From: JBKQVT01 sp963727245 | Lineage (GTDB): Bacteria > Planctomycetota > Planctomycetia > Pirellulales > Thermoguttaceae | Reading direction: 5' to 3' | DNA: 64,000 bases | Assembly (NCBI GenBank): GCA_963727245.1 | Contig: CAVSFO010000009.1 | Span: forward strand, 62,001-126,000 | In this document: positions 29,101-38,327 of the stretch, one piece after another | Layout: each line of letters begins with the position of its first letter | Numbering within the stretch: position 1 is the stretch's first letter | Notes under the pieces: model-generated | The model's input: only the letters and a program-made list of their open reading frames with translations | Database searches by the model: none | Told to the model about the DNA's origin: nothing | Translations under genes and position numbers: made by a program

Positions 29101-29775
29101 TCAATACTTGATAATGCCGTTATCCGCGTGCCCGTCAAGGTAAAGAAAATTCTTTCCCCCGGGGTGAAAATCCATCAGGATCGGCGGTGGCCCCGACGGC
29201 GGCGACGGATTGCTGCCGGACGAACCGCCGCTGACGGTCTGGGTGTCCGACACGTCCCAACTGGTCGCGTCGCACTGGCACGAGCCCGGCGGGTAGCCGC
29301 CAAAATCGCCCATGATGAAGATCGTGCTGGAGCTTCGGTTCCCCTGGAACTCGGCGCGGGTCTTGCCCTCGGCACGCCAGCCGTAATACTCGTAACTGAG
29401 CCCTTCCTGTTGGAAGCAGTGCACCCAATCGCCCGGACAATGAAAGCAGTTCTGGGTGTCGTTTTCGATGAAGGGCCCCAGGATCGGGACAATGCTCGTT
29501 TTCTCCTTCGGGTCGGCGGGCATCGTGGGCAGGCTGGCGGCGTAGGGGAAAGTCGCCCCGACGCCGCCCACGTCCATGTAGTTCTCGAATGCCAGACCGA
29601 GTTGGTGCAGGTTATTCAAACACTGCGTGTTCTGCGCCGCGGAGCGGACTTGCTGGACCGCCGGCAGCAACAGGGAACAAAGCACACCGATGATCCCGAT
29701 GACCACCAGGAGTTCGACTAGGGTGAACGCACGCTGCTCGACAGACCTTGCCCGATGAAGTTGGCTCGCGATCAT
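29101..29775 (-). CDS. type II/IV pseudopilin-like protein with H-x9-DG tail
   Basis: 224 residues from the ATG at 29775 with ggag upstream. The N-terminus RAFTLVELLVVIGIIGVLCS is the prepilin cleavage/methylation motif plus hydrophobic helix, followed by LLPAVQQVRSAAQNTQCLNN as in DUF1559 proteins. The tail has the planctomycete H-x9-DG pattern (His of DFHPGGKNFLYLDG). The middle is short and includes CFHCPGDWVHC. It is likely assembled or anchored by the secretion-pilus machinery and exposed on the surface. Operon with the membrane-anchored protein 12 nt downstream. Confidence 0.85.
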   Translation of the reverse strand: MIASQLHRARSVEQRAFTLVELLVVIGIIGVLCSLLLPAVQQVRSAAQNTQCLNNLHQLGLAFENYMDVGGVGATFPYAASLPTMPADPKEKTSIVPILGPFIENDTQNCFHCPGDWVHCFQQEGLSYEYYGWRAEGKTRAEFQGNRSSSTIFIMGDFGGYPPGSCQCDATSWDVSDTQTVSGGSSGSNPSPPSGPPPILMDFHPGGKNFLYLDGHADNGIIKY

Positions 29776-30187
29776 GTTCAACTCCGCAGGCACGCTCTCC
29801 GAAAGCCGGTGCTCGGTCCGCCGGCGGGCTGCCGCGACCGGGGTCCGCCCGCCGCGTAGCACCCCTTCAGGTAAACACCGCGATGGGGCACAAGTTCCGG
29901 CCAAGCGCGCCGATTATCAAGGCAGTATGGACAATACGTGTTATTATGCCCTGGCAGGCCCGAAAAATCAATCGCGTCGCCGCGACTCTTGGGCCGCCGC
30001 GGAGGGGGAAATCGTGCCCGATCCCAGGGTGCGCAGCGGGGGACAGTCCCATTTTCGTCGCCCGAAAATTTGGGACAGTCCCCAGGAGGGGATTGTCCTC
30101 ACGCAATTGTCCGTTCCCGGCCGCACCGACTACAATGGACCGAAGGTGGCGAAGCGTCGTGCTGGGCAGGCGATGAGGATGTGAAAA
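29776..30187. other. intergenic region with a family B palindrome
   Basis: 412 bp between divergent genes. A family B palindrome fills 30038-30083 (ggggacagtccc, then ttttcgtcgcccgaaaa). Bases 29900-29960 are locally AT-richer and probably carry divergent promoters, but no clean -35/-10 pair is obvious. Confidence 0.65.
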
Positions 30188-31324
30188 ATGGGCGGGCTGC
30201 GCCAGTCGAGGCAAAATGTGATCAGCAAGGCGCCCGGAGGGGGACAGTCTCATTGTCGTTGCACGAAAATCGGGGCGGTCCCCCGGTGGCCCTTTGCCAA
30301 GTCCTATGGCGGTTGGCTGCTGGCGGCCGCCATCTGTTGGCTGGGCCTGGGCAGTGCCGCCCTGGCCCAAGGCCCCGCGCCGCCGCTGGAAACGCCCTCC
30401 CCGCGCCCCGAGCCGGCGGCCACCGAGCAGGCCGAATTCGGCCTGGTCCTCAAGGCGCAGGGGGGCGGCTTCAAAAACCTTACCGGCACCCTAACCATTC
30501 CCACCGACTGGCCGAACCAGCAGCGCGTGCGGATCGTCAAGGAGGAGATACCCGAGGGCGCCTCGGTCGCCTACCAGAGCATCGACGACGTGGGCCGGCA
30601 GATGGTGGTGAAGATTCCGCTGTTGCCCGCCGGCCGCGAGGTGCGGGCGGTGGTGACCTTTGCGGTCGAGACCTTGAGGCCCCCGCCGTGGGCGCAGGAC
30701 ACGGCCAAGTACCGTGCGCCCGAGCGCCGCGAGTTGGGCCGCGCGCTGGCCGTACACCTGGCGCCGAGTTCGAAGATCGAAAGCGACGATATCCGGGTCC
30801 GGCAGGCGATGGCCCGTGCGGTCGGCGATCGCGCCGGCGCCTGGGAGAAGGTCGAGGCCATCCACCGTTGGGTCCACAAGAACATCGAGTTTGCCGGCGA
30901 CATGGAAAACGTGCAGACCTGCATGACGACGCTGCAGGTCCGCCGCGGCGTCTGCGCGGAGATGAATTCCTTGAACGTGGCCATGCTGCGGGCGGCGGGA
31001 TTTCCGGCGCGGCTGGTCCGCATCCCCGGCCACTGCTACTACGAAGTCTACCTGCTGGACGGCCAGGGCACGGGGCACTGGCTGTCCGGCGACGCCTCGA
31101 AGGACGCCACGATCGCGCCCGGCCAGGCGCCCGAGGGCATGATCCTGCAGAAGGGCGGCGACCACTTGAGCCTCGTCGATCCCGGCACGCGGCGGCGGCG
31201 GAAAGATCGATTCCTGGCGGAGACGGTCGCGGGCCTGCCGCAATCGGGCGGCGGCGCGCTGAAGTATCAGTTCATCAGCCCCGCGCTGAAAACCACGCCC
31301 AGCACCGCGGTCTCGGCGCATTGA
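30188..31324 (+). CDS. exported transglutaminase-like protein with embedded family B repeat
   Basis: 378 residues. The transglutaminase-like core is at ~215-305: EAIHRWVHKNIEFAGDMENV, VRRGVCAEMNSLNVAMLRAA (catalytic Cys), GFPARLVRIPGHCYYEVYLL (catalytic His) and LSGDAS (candidate Asp). The N-terminus is odd: after MGGLRQSRQNVISKAPGG, a translated diverged family B repeat (GGQSHCRCTKIGAVP) comes before the membrane/signal segment WLLAAAICWLGLGSAALAQG. No closer in-frame ATG exists, so the repeat separates the only obvious start codon (30188, gagg upstream) from the signal peptide. Probably an exported protease or cross-linking enzyme; substrate unknown. Confidence 0.8.
   Translation: MGGLRQSRQNVISKAPGGGQSHCRCTKIGAVPRWPFAKSYGGWLLAAAICWLGLGSAALAQGPAPPLETPSPRPEPAATEQAEFGLVLKAQGGGFKNLTGTLTIPTDWPNQQRVRIVKEEIPEGASVAYQSIDDVGRQMVVKIPLLPAGREVRAVVTFAVETLRPPPWAQDTAKYRAPERRELGRALAVHLAPSSKIESDDIRVRQAMARAVGDRAGAWEKVEAIHRWVHKNIEFAGDMENVQTCMTTLQVRRGVCAEMNSLNVAMLRAAGFPARLVRIPGHCYYEVYLLDGQGTGHWLSGDASKDATIAPGQAPEGMILQKGGDHLSLVDPGTRRRRKDRFLAETVAGLPQSGGGALKYQFISPALKTTPSTAVSAH
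30239..30284. repeat. diverged family B repeat inside the transglutaminase reading frame
   Basis: gggacagtct...cgttgcacgaaaat...ggcggtccccc keeps the family B layout with several substitutions. It is translated in frame as part of the N-terminus of the protein at 30188-31324. Confidence 0.7.
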
Positions 31325-31340
31325 GGAAAGATCGCAGCCT

Positions 31341-31384
31341 GGGGACTGTCCCGATTTTCGTCCGACGAAAATGGGACTGTCCCC
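31341..31384. repeat. family B palindromic repeat
   Basis: A consensus copy (ggggactgtcccgattttcg onward) in the 74-bp gap between the convergent transglutaminase and zinc-ribbon genes, 17 bp after the transglutaminase stop. The position suits a shared 3' hairpin. Confidence 0.9.
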
Positions 31385-31398
31385 CTCGCGCCGCCCCG

Positions 31399-32081
31399 TC
31401 AGTCGCTCAGCAGCGGATCGCGGCCCTTCCAGCGTTCGGCGTTCCAGGCCTTGAAGTTGGCGTGGGACTCGATGGTGGTGAAATCGGGATTCCGCCAGTC
31501 CTTCCGATCGAACCCTTCGTCCAGGATTTTTTCCGTGGCGTCCTTATCGACCCCGTATCGCTTCTCGATCTCTTGCCACCGCTGCCGGCAGGCGTCGGTC
31601 ATGCCGAGGTCGTAAACGGACCTGACGAGTTCCTGGAACAGTCGTTCGCGCTGCGGATCGGTCAGTCCGAACAGGATGGCCCCTTGGCGCGCCGTGCCGC
31701 CGGGCTGGCCCACGGACTGCTCCTGGCCGCCGGGCAACATCGCCACCACGGCAATGACGCCGAACAACAACACCGTGGCCCCGACGCCGCCCATGACGTA
31801 GAGCCCGACCGGGGGTTTCTTTGCATTCTGGCGGCCGCCGCCATTGGTGGGACGCGACGGGCCGGAGCGCGGCGTCGGGCCGGGCAAGCCGGCGAGGAAA
31901 TCCGGGGCCGCGGGGCCGGAAACGGCGGCGGGCAAGGCCGGCGGACCGGCGGCCGGCGCCCGGCGGCGGCCGGCGCCACGAACGCCGAACGACAATGGGG
32001 GCAGACGACGCGCCGGCCGGCCAACTCCGCGCGGAGGGCGATCTGGCGATCGCAGTGGGGGCAAGAAATAGCTTCAGCCAT
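31399..32081 (-). CDS. zinc-ribbon membrane protein (frameshifted)
   Basis: About 227 residues from the ATG at 32081. The N-terminal zinc ribbon has two Cys pairs, ISCPHCDR and VVCPHCRSAFVAP, 16 residues apart. A one-base shift near 31970-31980 then leads to the frame with a Pro/Ala-rich linker, a membrane segment (MGGVGATVLLFGVIAVVAML) and a soluble tail (LTDPQRERLFQELVRSVYDL, WQEIEKRYGVDKDATEKILD). Zinc-ribbon, linker and single-TM proteins are common in planctomycetes; their function is unknown. The C-terminal part has no recognised domain. Confidence 0.65.
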
Positions 32082-32219
32082 GACCAAAATCCCGGTGCTC
32101 GACGCTCGACTGTTCCAAGGCAGGCAACTGTTTGAGTATAAGCAAAGCAGGCAGGCTTGGAAAGCCCCCGCCTTGGCAGAGGACCGGGGAGGGGATTATG
32201 ACCGGCGAATCCATTAGTG

Positions 32220-32269
32220 TCGCCTGTCGCTCCGCGAAAGTTGCGCCACTTTCGCGGAGCGAAAGGCGA
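32220..32269. repeat. large hairpin repeat (tcgcctttcgctccgcgaaag type)
   Basis: Arms 32220-32241 and 32248-32269 pair at 21 of 22 positions around a 6-nt loop (tgcgcc). It lies 217 bp before the convergent lipoprotein stop at 32299 is reached from upstream genes, in the gap 32082-32298. No T-run follows on either strand. It is unrelated to families A-E and I see only one copy here. Confidence 0.85.
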
Positions 32270-32298
32270 CTATGTGACAGTAATTGATTCGCCCCCCC

Positions 32299-32796
32299 TT
32301 AGGGATTAGGCTCAGGCACGCCGGACGGCGGCGGCGGCTCGGGAACGACCAAATCCTGCGTGGCGGTTTGCCGGGGCAAGTCGACCTTCACCTGGAACGT
32401 GGGAAACAGCCTCTTGCCCGGGCGATCGTAGCGCGGGCCGTGCCGCCGGTGTTCTTGCTCCTCGGGCTTGCGGTCGGCCTCGGGCTTGCTGTTGTCGAAA
32501 CCAGCAATGGTAACCCAATAGGGACCACCGATCGTGCCGCGATTCGGCGGCGTGCGGTAAACACCGTTCACGATCAGAGCGTGCGTCCCGGGCCCCAGAT
32601 TCCCCTGTTCGCCGTCGGGGACGAAAAGGATATAGCCGGCGGGCACCGGTGTGTCACGGTAGATCACCTTGCCCGAGACGTCGTAGCGACGCGGGCCGCT
32701 GGAACCGCCGCAGCCGGCCAAGAGCAGCAGCACGACGATCATCGGCAGGGCCCCCACGGCGAAGCAGCCGGCGCCGCTGATCGCGATGCGTCTCAT
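32299..32796 (-). CDS. small lipoprotein paired with a DUF1559 protein (copy 1)
   Basis: 165 residues. The signal and lipobox are MIVVLLLLAGCGG. The body is a short beta domain: YDVSGKVIYRDTPVPAGYIL, GVYRTPPNRGTIGGPYWVTI and FQVKVDLPRQTATQDLVVPE, ending in Pro-rich EPPPPSGVPEPNP. It resembles a carboxypeptidase-regulatory-like or transthyretin-like fold as found in planctomycete lipoproteins. It follows the DUF1559 gene at 32865-33880 by 68 bp on the same strand. A paralogue with the same layout is at 33933-34442. Probably an envelope lipoprotein co-expressed with the pseudopilin-like partner. Confidence 0.8.
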   Translation of the reverse strand: MRRIAISGAGCFAVGALPMIVVLLLLAGCGGSSGPRRYDVSGKVIYRDTPVPAGYILFVPDGEQGNLGPGTHALIVNGVYRTPPNRGTIGGPYWVTIAGFDNSKPEADRKPEEQEHRRHGPRYDRPGKRLFPTFQVKVDLPRQTATQDLVVPEPPPPSGVPEPNP

Positions 32797-32864
32797 CCCG
32801 GTTGATCTTTCTTGTCGAACTGCCGCCGCGCACGGTCGCTGGGGAAACCAAGGAAATCGAACCA

Positions 32865-33880
32865 TCAGAAGTCCATGGGGATGGGCGTGATGTCCGTCCT
32901 GGGTACCAGCGATTGGGGCAACTGCCAATTGATCGAAGACAGCTTCATGAAGACGCTGAGCGTCACATTGTAACTGATCGGTCGCACGGAACCGTCGCAC
33001 ATCGCGTAGTTGCTGGAGCTCGCGTGTGCGGAACCGAAGCTGTAGTACATCAGCCAGTCGTATTGCCCCTGGGTTACGTTAAGCGCTTCTGTGGCATTAT
33101 CGTAGTCCCTCTGCGGCTGCACGTAGCCCCAGCGCATGATGTCCATATCCCAAGTGCTGACCCAGCCCGAGTCCTGGTCGGCGCGGGGGTCATAGAGATC
33201 GTCCGCGTTCAGGCATTTTTCGCCCAGGAGCAAGGTGGTGCTGGAGCCGTGGACGAGTTGAGCCGGGGTTACAGTTTTCGCCTGTCCCGCCATGTTTGTG
33301 TTTTGGCAAATCGGCGCATCCTGGCCATCTCCCGGGTTCGACATGCCACTCTGGAACTCCCCCCAGTCGGTCCCGGCGTTCCCCGCGTAATCATTCGTGG
33401 CACGCCTGGTACCGGCCGCGAGACCGCCGTACTGGGTTGTGAACAAGATGACCCTTAGGCGTCCGCGGGAGGGGCAGAAGTAGCATGGCAGCGCGGTTGC
33501 GTCCCGGGCGGCCTCGTTGGCCATCCGCCAGAGAGGGACCTGGCCCATGTAGGGCAAGATCTGGTACGTCCAGCCCAGTTGCTGGTTCGAGCCCAAGGCC
33601 GGAACGCCGTTGATAATCGTGGCGGCACCCAGCCGCCGCCGCTTGAGCCGCCGGTCGGAAAAATGCCCAAGGCAGAGACGTGGGCCTGGCAAGCCAGGGC
33701 CAGTTGCCTGAGGTTGCTCATGCAGGCCGCCCGCCGGGCCTGCTCCCGCGCGCCCTGCACGGCCGGCAACAACAGGCCTATCATGATGCCGATGATCACG
33801 ATCACCACCAGCAACTCGACGATCGTAAAGCCGGACGCGGCGCGGTTCCGCCGCGACGGGCCCAGTCTTGAGTTTTTCAT
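32865..33880 (-). CDS. DUF1559 protein with pilin-like N-terminus (copy 1, frameshifted)
   Basis: About 338 residues from the ATG at 33880, which has a strong ggagaggagcc upstream. The N-terminal prepilin motif is ASGFTIVELLVVIVIIGIMI, followed by LLPAVQGAREQARRAACMSN. A one-base shift near 33635 (after IFPTGGSSGGGW) leads to the frame giving GVPALGSNQQLGWTYQILPY, TTLLLGEKCLNADDLYDPR and the H-x9-DG tail HASSSNYAMCDG. DUF1559 proteins are the most abundant secreted paralogue group in planctomycetes and are thought to be surface pseudopilin-like proteins. The downstream gene encodes its lipoprotein partner. Confidence 0.8.
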
Positions 33881-33932
33881 GGCTCCTCTCCAGCCGCGCG
33901 GTCATGGCGCGCGGGACGAGCGGCGGCCTCTT

Positions 33933-34442
33933 CTACTGCCCTTGCTCCGGATGTTCTTGCTCCGGCTGCCCTTGCTCCGTGTGCGATTGCTCCGTGTGCT
34001 CTTGTTCCGGGACGATGAAGTCATGCGTGGCGGTTTGCCGGGGCAAGTCGACGTTCATGCGAACATTGAGAAACAGCGGTTTGCCCTTCCGAGTGCGGCG
34101 ATGCCCGGGGCCACCGGGCTGTTCGAGTTTCTCGGTGATCTGGTAACCCGAAATGATCGCCACGTGCGGTCCTCCGATGGTGCCGAGCCCCGGCAGCGTC
34201 TTATACCTGCCGTTGACGACCGGCATTTGAATCGCCGGCCCATCATTGCCCTTGGCCAGGTCGGGCGTGAAAATGATATAACCCAGGGGCACCGGCGCCC
34301 CGCGATAGGTTACGGCGCCAGAAACGTCGAATTTAGACGGCGCCTTGTCGCCGCCGCAGCCAGCCGCCATCAGCAGCCCCGCCAAGAGCGGCAAAGCACC
34401 GATGGCAAACCGCCCCCCGCTGTTGGTCGTGATATGCCTCAT
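33933..34442 (-). CDS. small lipoprotein paired with a DUF1559 protein (copy 2)
   Basis: 169 residues from the ATG at 34442 (ggaagaaag upstream). The signal and lipobox are LLAGLLMAAGCGG. The body parallels copy 1: FDVSGAVTYRGAPVPLGYII, GRYKTLPGLGTIGGPHVAII and VRMNVDLPRQTATHDFIVPE. It then ends in a Glu/Gln/His tail built of five near-repeats (EQEHTEQSH, TEQGQPEQEHPEQGQ). Within a DUF1559 - lipoprotein - DUF1559 - lipoprotein series on the minus strand. The tail looks like a recent expansion of a 12-18 nt unit. Confidence 0.8.
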   Translation of the reverse strand: MRHITTNSGGRFAIGALPLLAGLLMAAGCGGDKAPSKFDVSGAVTYRGAPVPLGYIIFTPDLAKGNDGPAIQMPVVNGRYKTLPGLGTIGGPHVAIISGYQITEKLEQPGGPGHRRTRKGKPLFLNVRMNVDLPRQTATHDFIVPEQEHTEQSHTEQGQPEQEHPEQGQ

Positions 34443-34508
34443 CCTGCTTTCTTCCTTGCCAATCCGCGGTTTTGCATGGTCTCTGAAAGGGCGAGAAACG
34501 CTGGGCGA

Positions 34509-35550
34509 TCAAAAAGCCCCGGGACCTACGGGCGGCATGGCCATGAGCGCGGCGCGGACTGAAGGGTCCGACACCCTGACATCGCGCGTGGACAGGTACT
34601 CAAACGTCTGCAGCGAAATATTGTACGTGATCGGCCGCACGGAACCATCGCAAAAGGCGTAATTGGCACCACCCGAGTGTGCGGAACCGAAGGAGCAGCG
34701 CCACACCATGTATGTGTCCATACTGTAGAAGCCCATTTGCGCATATTCCGTCGCATCGTGGTAATCGGGTATAGGCTGCAGGGTGCCCCAGCGGGCGTCG
34801 TCGGTATCCATCCCGGTGTACCAGCCGTTGTCGTCGTCGGCCTGGGGGACCAAGAGTTTGTCGAGGTTCAGGCATTTCTCACCCAGGAGCAAGGTGGTGG
34901 CGAGGCCCTTGGGGATCATGCCCGACGTGCAGGGAATGGTAAATCCGAAATTCTGCGGGGACGGCGGGCATGGTTGTCGGGGTATCGGACAGTCGTAGCC
35001 ATTGCCGATAGTTCCTACCCCGTCGCCCCCGTCCAGGCGGGTCCCCGCATTGGACGCGTAGTCGCTCATGGCGCACCAGACAGGTGTGCTCGGATTGGTA
35101 TCCCACATGATCCTGGCTCCTTTGAGGCTAGGGCAATTGTATTGCGGCACCGCCGTTGCCACACGTCGGGTGTCATAAGAACTCGGCTTCGACCAGAGGG
35201 GAATTTGGCCCATATAAGGCAGGATTTGGTACATCCAACCACACTGCTGGTTAATGCCAATGTCCGGCACGCCGTTCGTGAAGGTAGCGGCACTCCCGCC
35301 CCAACAGCCGCCCAAGGGAAAATAGCCCCAGGCCGACATGTGAAGATGGCAAGCCAAGGCCATCTGCTTGAGGTTGTTCATGCACTGCGTCCGCCGAGCC
35401 TGCTCCCGCCGCGCTCTGCACAGCCGGCAGCAAAATGCCCATCATGATGCCGATAATCACGATCACCACCAGCATCTCGACAAGCGTGAAACCGGACGAG
35501 GCCGGTGCGACTCGCTGCCGCCCTGGCTGGACTAATCTTGAATCTTTCAT
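34509..35550 (-). CDS. DUF1559 protein with pilin-like N-terminus (copy 2, frameshifted)
   Basis: About 347 residues. From the ATG at 35550 (ggaggagag upstream): SSGFTLVEMLVVIVIIGIMM, then GILLPAVQSA. A one-base shift near 35400 leads to the frame giving CMNNLKQMALACHLHMSAWG, GINQQCGWMYQILPYMGQIP, TTLLLGEKCLNLDKLLVPQ and the tail HSGGANYAFCDG (H-x9-DG). It is clearly paralogous to the copy at 32865-33880 over its whole length, so the two DUF1559-lipoprotein pairs arose by duplication of a two-gene unit. Confidence 0.8.
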
Positions 35551-36344
35551 GGCTCTCCTCCAGTGCTCTGACTCCGGCGACAAGTGCCCCCCCGTGCGCA
35601 GTAACCCGGCCCTCACTTTATAGTATATCGGGCGGCGGTTTCTGTTGCAAGAAGTGACCTCCGCCCCCCCGCCGCGGAATAAGGAAAACAAGGATAAAGG
35701 ATGAAGGATCAAGGAGGGGGGGACACGGAAATCGAGCCGGGGGCGTCAGCCCTCGGATAAGCTGGCGGCGCCGCGACGCCCCTTTCCCGCCCGTCCCGGA
35801 CTTACGGCAGCCACGGATGAAACACGGATAAGGTGGGAGAAAAAGGCGGAGGGCGGAGGGGGGAGGGACGCTGAGGAACACGAATCCCCGCTAATCGACA
35901 CCAGTGGAGGCAATTAGTACGGCAGCGCTAACTTGCAGTGCCGACGGAAGTTGACCACGGAGACACGGAGAATACGGAGAGAAGGCAAAAAAGGGCAGAA
36001 TACGGCATGGCTACCCGATTCTGACCGAAAACGCATCCGCAACCCTTCGTCATCGTAGAGCACCGATGGAACAGGATTAGCCGCAACCCATGGATACTTT
36101 TGCTTTTGCACCCCGTGAACTCCGTGTCTCCGTGGTGTACTTAACGCTGTAGTATTAGCGAGGATTCGCGAGGATTAGCGTTCCTCAGAATGGCGCCTCG
36201 GCGTCTTTGCGCGAGCCCTGTCCGTATGAGGACCAACAAAAAAACTGCCGCCCGGCACGAGGCAAGGCGGCAGTCGAAACTCATCCCACGCGCGGCGTTA
36301 GGCCAGGCGGGCCAAAGCACTGGCAAAGCCAGTGCCACCCGCCG
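35551..36344. other. long intergenic region of repeat debris
   Basis: 794 bp without a supported gene. Contents: a family C variant (gagccgggggcgtcagccct) at ~35733-35757; polypurine tracts (ggataaaggatgaaggatca); a ccacggagacacggagaata tract at ~35954 with its reverse (ctccgtgtctccgtggtg) at ~36119-36137; and a single family D copy at 36313-36339. The leader of the minus-strand DUF1559 gene lies at the left edge. Confidence 0.6.
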
Positions 36345-37477
36345 CTAGGGTATTGTCGGGACGGGATCGCCTCCGTTTTTGGTGATCAGGAACATATAGG
36401 CGGCGACGTCGATTTGCTTGCTAAGCGAATGCACCGACGCGTCAGCCATCAAGTGGTTGACGATCGCCGAATGGCCCGACGACGGACCGTAGGTGGGCTG
36501 CGTTGTCAGTGGCCTCGGTGTAGGTGGTGGCGCCGGTGTTAGCACCCGTAACGCTAACGCTATCCATGCCTCCCGTAGAATGCCGCCGGATACGTTTCCC
36601 CCGAGACCGTGCCCAGGCTCGAAACTGTACTGCAAAAAAGTCCATTCGGCAGCATACCCGCTGCCAGGATTGTTCGCTTGCCCATTCTGGTTGAAGGTGC
36701 CGGTGAAGCCCGTCGGGGAGGCGTAGTTCATGGTCCCCGACGACGCCTGGAAGGTCACGGCGCCGCTGCCGCTGGTCGGGAGCCCAACCAAGGTCACGTC
36801 CGTGCCCAGGGTCCAGACGCTGTACTTGTTGTCGATCGTCTCGACGCAGAGGATCGTATGGGACGTGCCATCCGCGATGTCGCTGATCCGCGTGCCGGCG
36901 AGCGAGGGAAATAGGGCCCCGTCCGGGTGGATGGCTGACGGTTCCGTAGGGCAGGCTGGTGGTGCCACCGCTCGCCACGTCCAGGCTGCCGATGCAGGTG
37001 GCCCCCATGCCCTTGTAGTTGGTCAGGGCGAAGCTGTTGGTCTGGTCCAGCGTTGAGAACTTGGCATTGGGATTGCTCTCGCAGACGAAGGTGGGGATCA
37101 ACTGGGCCGACGCCTGCGTGACGCCCGAGGCCGAGCCACCCGTAGACAGGCAGGGGTCGGCCGACATGGTCATCGTGTTGAACAGAGTCGCTCATTTCCA
37201 TGAACGGCAGGACCTTGACCAAGAAGCTCCAGCCGCCTACGGTGGTGCCGCTTGATGATGTCGGCATCCCGTACGGGGGGAACGAGTTCTGGGTGCTGTG
37301 GAAGTTGTGCAGCGCCAGACCGATCTGCTTCAGATTGTTGATGCAGGTGGTGCGGCGTGCCGCCTCCCGGACCGATTGGACTGCCGGCAACAGCAGCCCG
37401 ATCAAGACGCCGATGATGGTAATCACCACCAGCAGCTCGATGAGGGTGAACCCTCGTTTCCTGAAGTGAGTAACCAT
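36345..37477 (-). pseudogene. DUF1559 protein with pilin-like N-terminus (copy 3, several frameshifts)
   Basis: The ATG at 37477 has a strong aggaggtg upstream. The N-terminus is the textbook RGFTLIELLVVITIIGVLIG, then LLPAVQSVREAARRTTCINN and LKQIGLALHNFHSTQNSFPP. The frame changes near 37180 (to ADPCLSTGGSASGVTQASAQ, FVCESNPNAKFSTLDQTNSF), near 36950 (to LFPSLAGTRISDIADGTSHT, ILCVETIDNKYSVWTLGTD), and twice around 36490-36590 before the end (SAIVNHLMADASVHSLSKQI, LITKNGGDPVPTIP). With corrections it would be a ~377-residue, complete DUF1559 protein of a different subgroup from copies 1 and 2. All conserved blocks are present, so indel errors are more likely than decay. Confidence 0.75.
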
Positions 37478-37506
37478 GAGACACCTCCTCAGATAAAAAA
37501 ATGAAT

Positions 37507-37694
37507 AAATGCCGGCGGCGACCATCGCCGCTGCGCAGAAACTCCAAGCTTGTAGGGTGGGTCGAGCGCAGCGAGCCCCACCATCAGCCTTTCCGGATAT
37601 TGGTGGGGCTCGCTGCGCTCGACCCACCCTACTTCCGCAAAGGAACCCCTTATGAAAATGCCGGCGGCGACCATCGCCGCTGCGCAGAAACTCC
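37507..37694. repeat. family A hairpin flanked by 38-bp direct repeats
   Basis: The 38-bp sequence starting aatgccggcggcgaccatcg occurs at 37507-37544 and again at 37657-37694. Between the copies sits one complete family A hairpin (37552-37632) plus short AT-rich flanks. The layout looks like an insertion with a flanking duplication. Confidence 0.85.
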
Positions 37695-38059
37695 CCGGGT
37701 ATAAGAAGAATGAGTCAACGCCTGTCCCGAACCCCACTTTGGGAGCTTGCCCAGAATCTCCCCCTGGTCCACTAGAGATTGTATCGAATATTACCCCGGC
37801 TTGTCAAATGCTTTTTTTGAAATAAGGGGGAGGGCGGGGAAGAAAGGCGGAAGGCGGAGGGCGGAAGGGGGAAGGAAGAACACGGGACCCGAGCCGGTGG
37901 CGTCAGCCACCGGATAGCCCGGCAGCACGGCGGAGGGCCGAAGAAGTCCAACCCCGGGCCAACCCCCGGGGGCCCCTTTTCCCTCCGCCCTCCGCCTTCC
38001 GCCTTTTTCCCCCTTCCTTCCCCCTTCCGCCCTCCGCCCTCCGCCTTTATTCTACTGTT
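37695..38059. other. intergenic region with a family C variant and polypyrimidine tracts
   Basis: 365 bp. Bases 37840-37870 and 37980-38046 are complementary purine (ggcggaaggcggagggcgga) and pyrimidine (ccgccttccgccctccgcct) tracts that could pair over tens of bases. A family C-variant palindrome (gagccggtggcgtcagccac) is at 37890-37912. No gene; addB starts at 38060 without an obvious ribosome binding site. Confidence 0.6.
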
Positions 38060-38223
38060 GTGTCTGCACGCTTGACTGTCATTGCCGGACCGCCGCAGAG
38101 CGGGAAGACCGATCGTCTGCTGGGGCGATACCGCGCGCTGCTGGCGGAGAACCGGCCCGGCGCCGCCCTCTGGCTGGCCCCCACCTGGCGTGCCGCCGCC
38201 GAGGTCCGCCGCCGCCTGCTTAC

Positions 38224-38327
38224 GAGCCCCGGGCGTGAGCCCGGGGATAACGTGGCGCCACCTCGATCGCGGGGGCAACGAAAGGGGACAGTCCCATTTT
38301 CGTCGAACGAAAATCGGGACAGTCCCC
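38224..38327. repeat. composite C+B repeat cassette inside addB (1)
   Basis: A family C palindrome (38224-38252) and a family B palindrome (38284-38327) lie between the codons for EVRRRLL and the codons for GCFAPGVMTFEQF. It is open in the gene's frame and reads TSPGREPGDNVAPP ... KGTVPFSSNENRDSP, adding about 37 residues. Confidence 0.9.

Noticed and set aside
37489..37737. Small proteins of the VGWVERSEPHH / VGLAALDPPY type
   Set aside because: They are translations of family A hairpins, not genes; the same peptides appear at every copy in the window.
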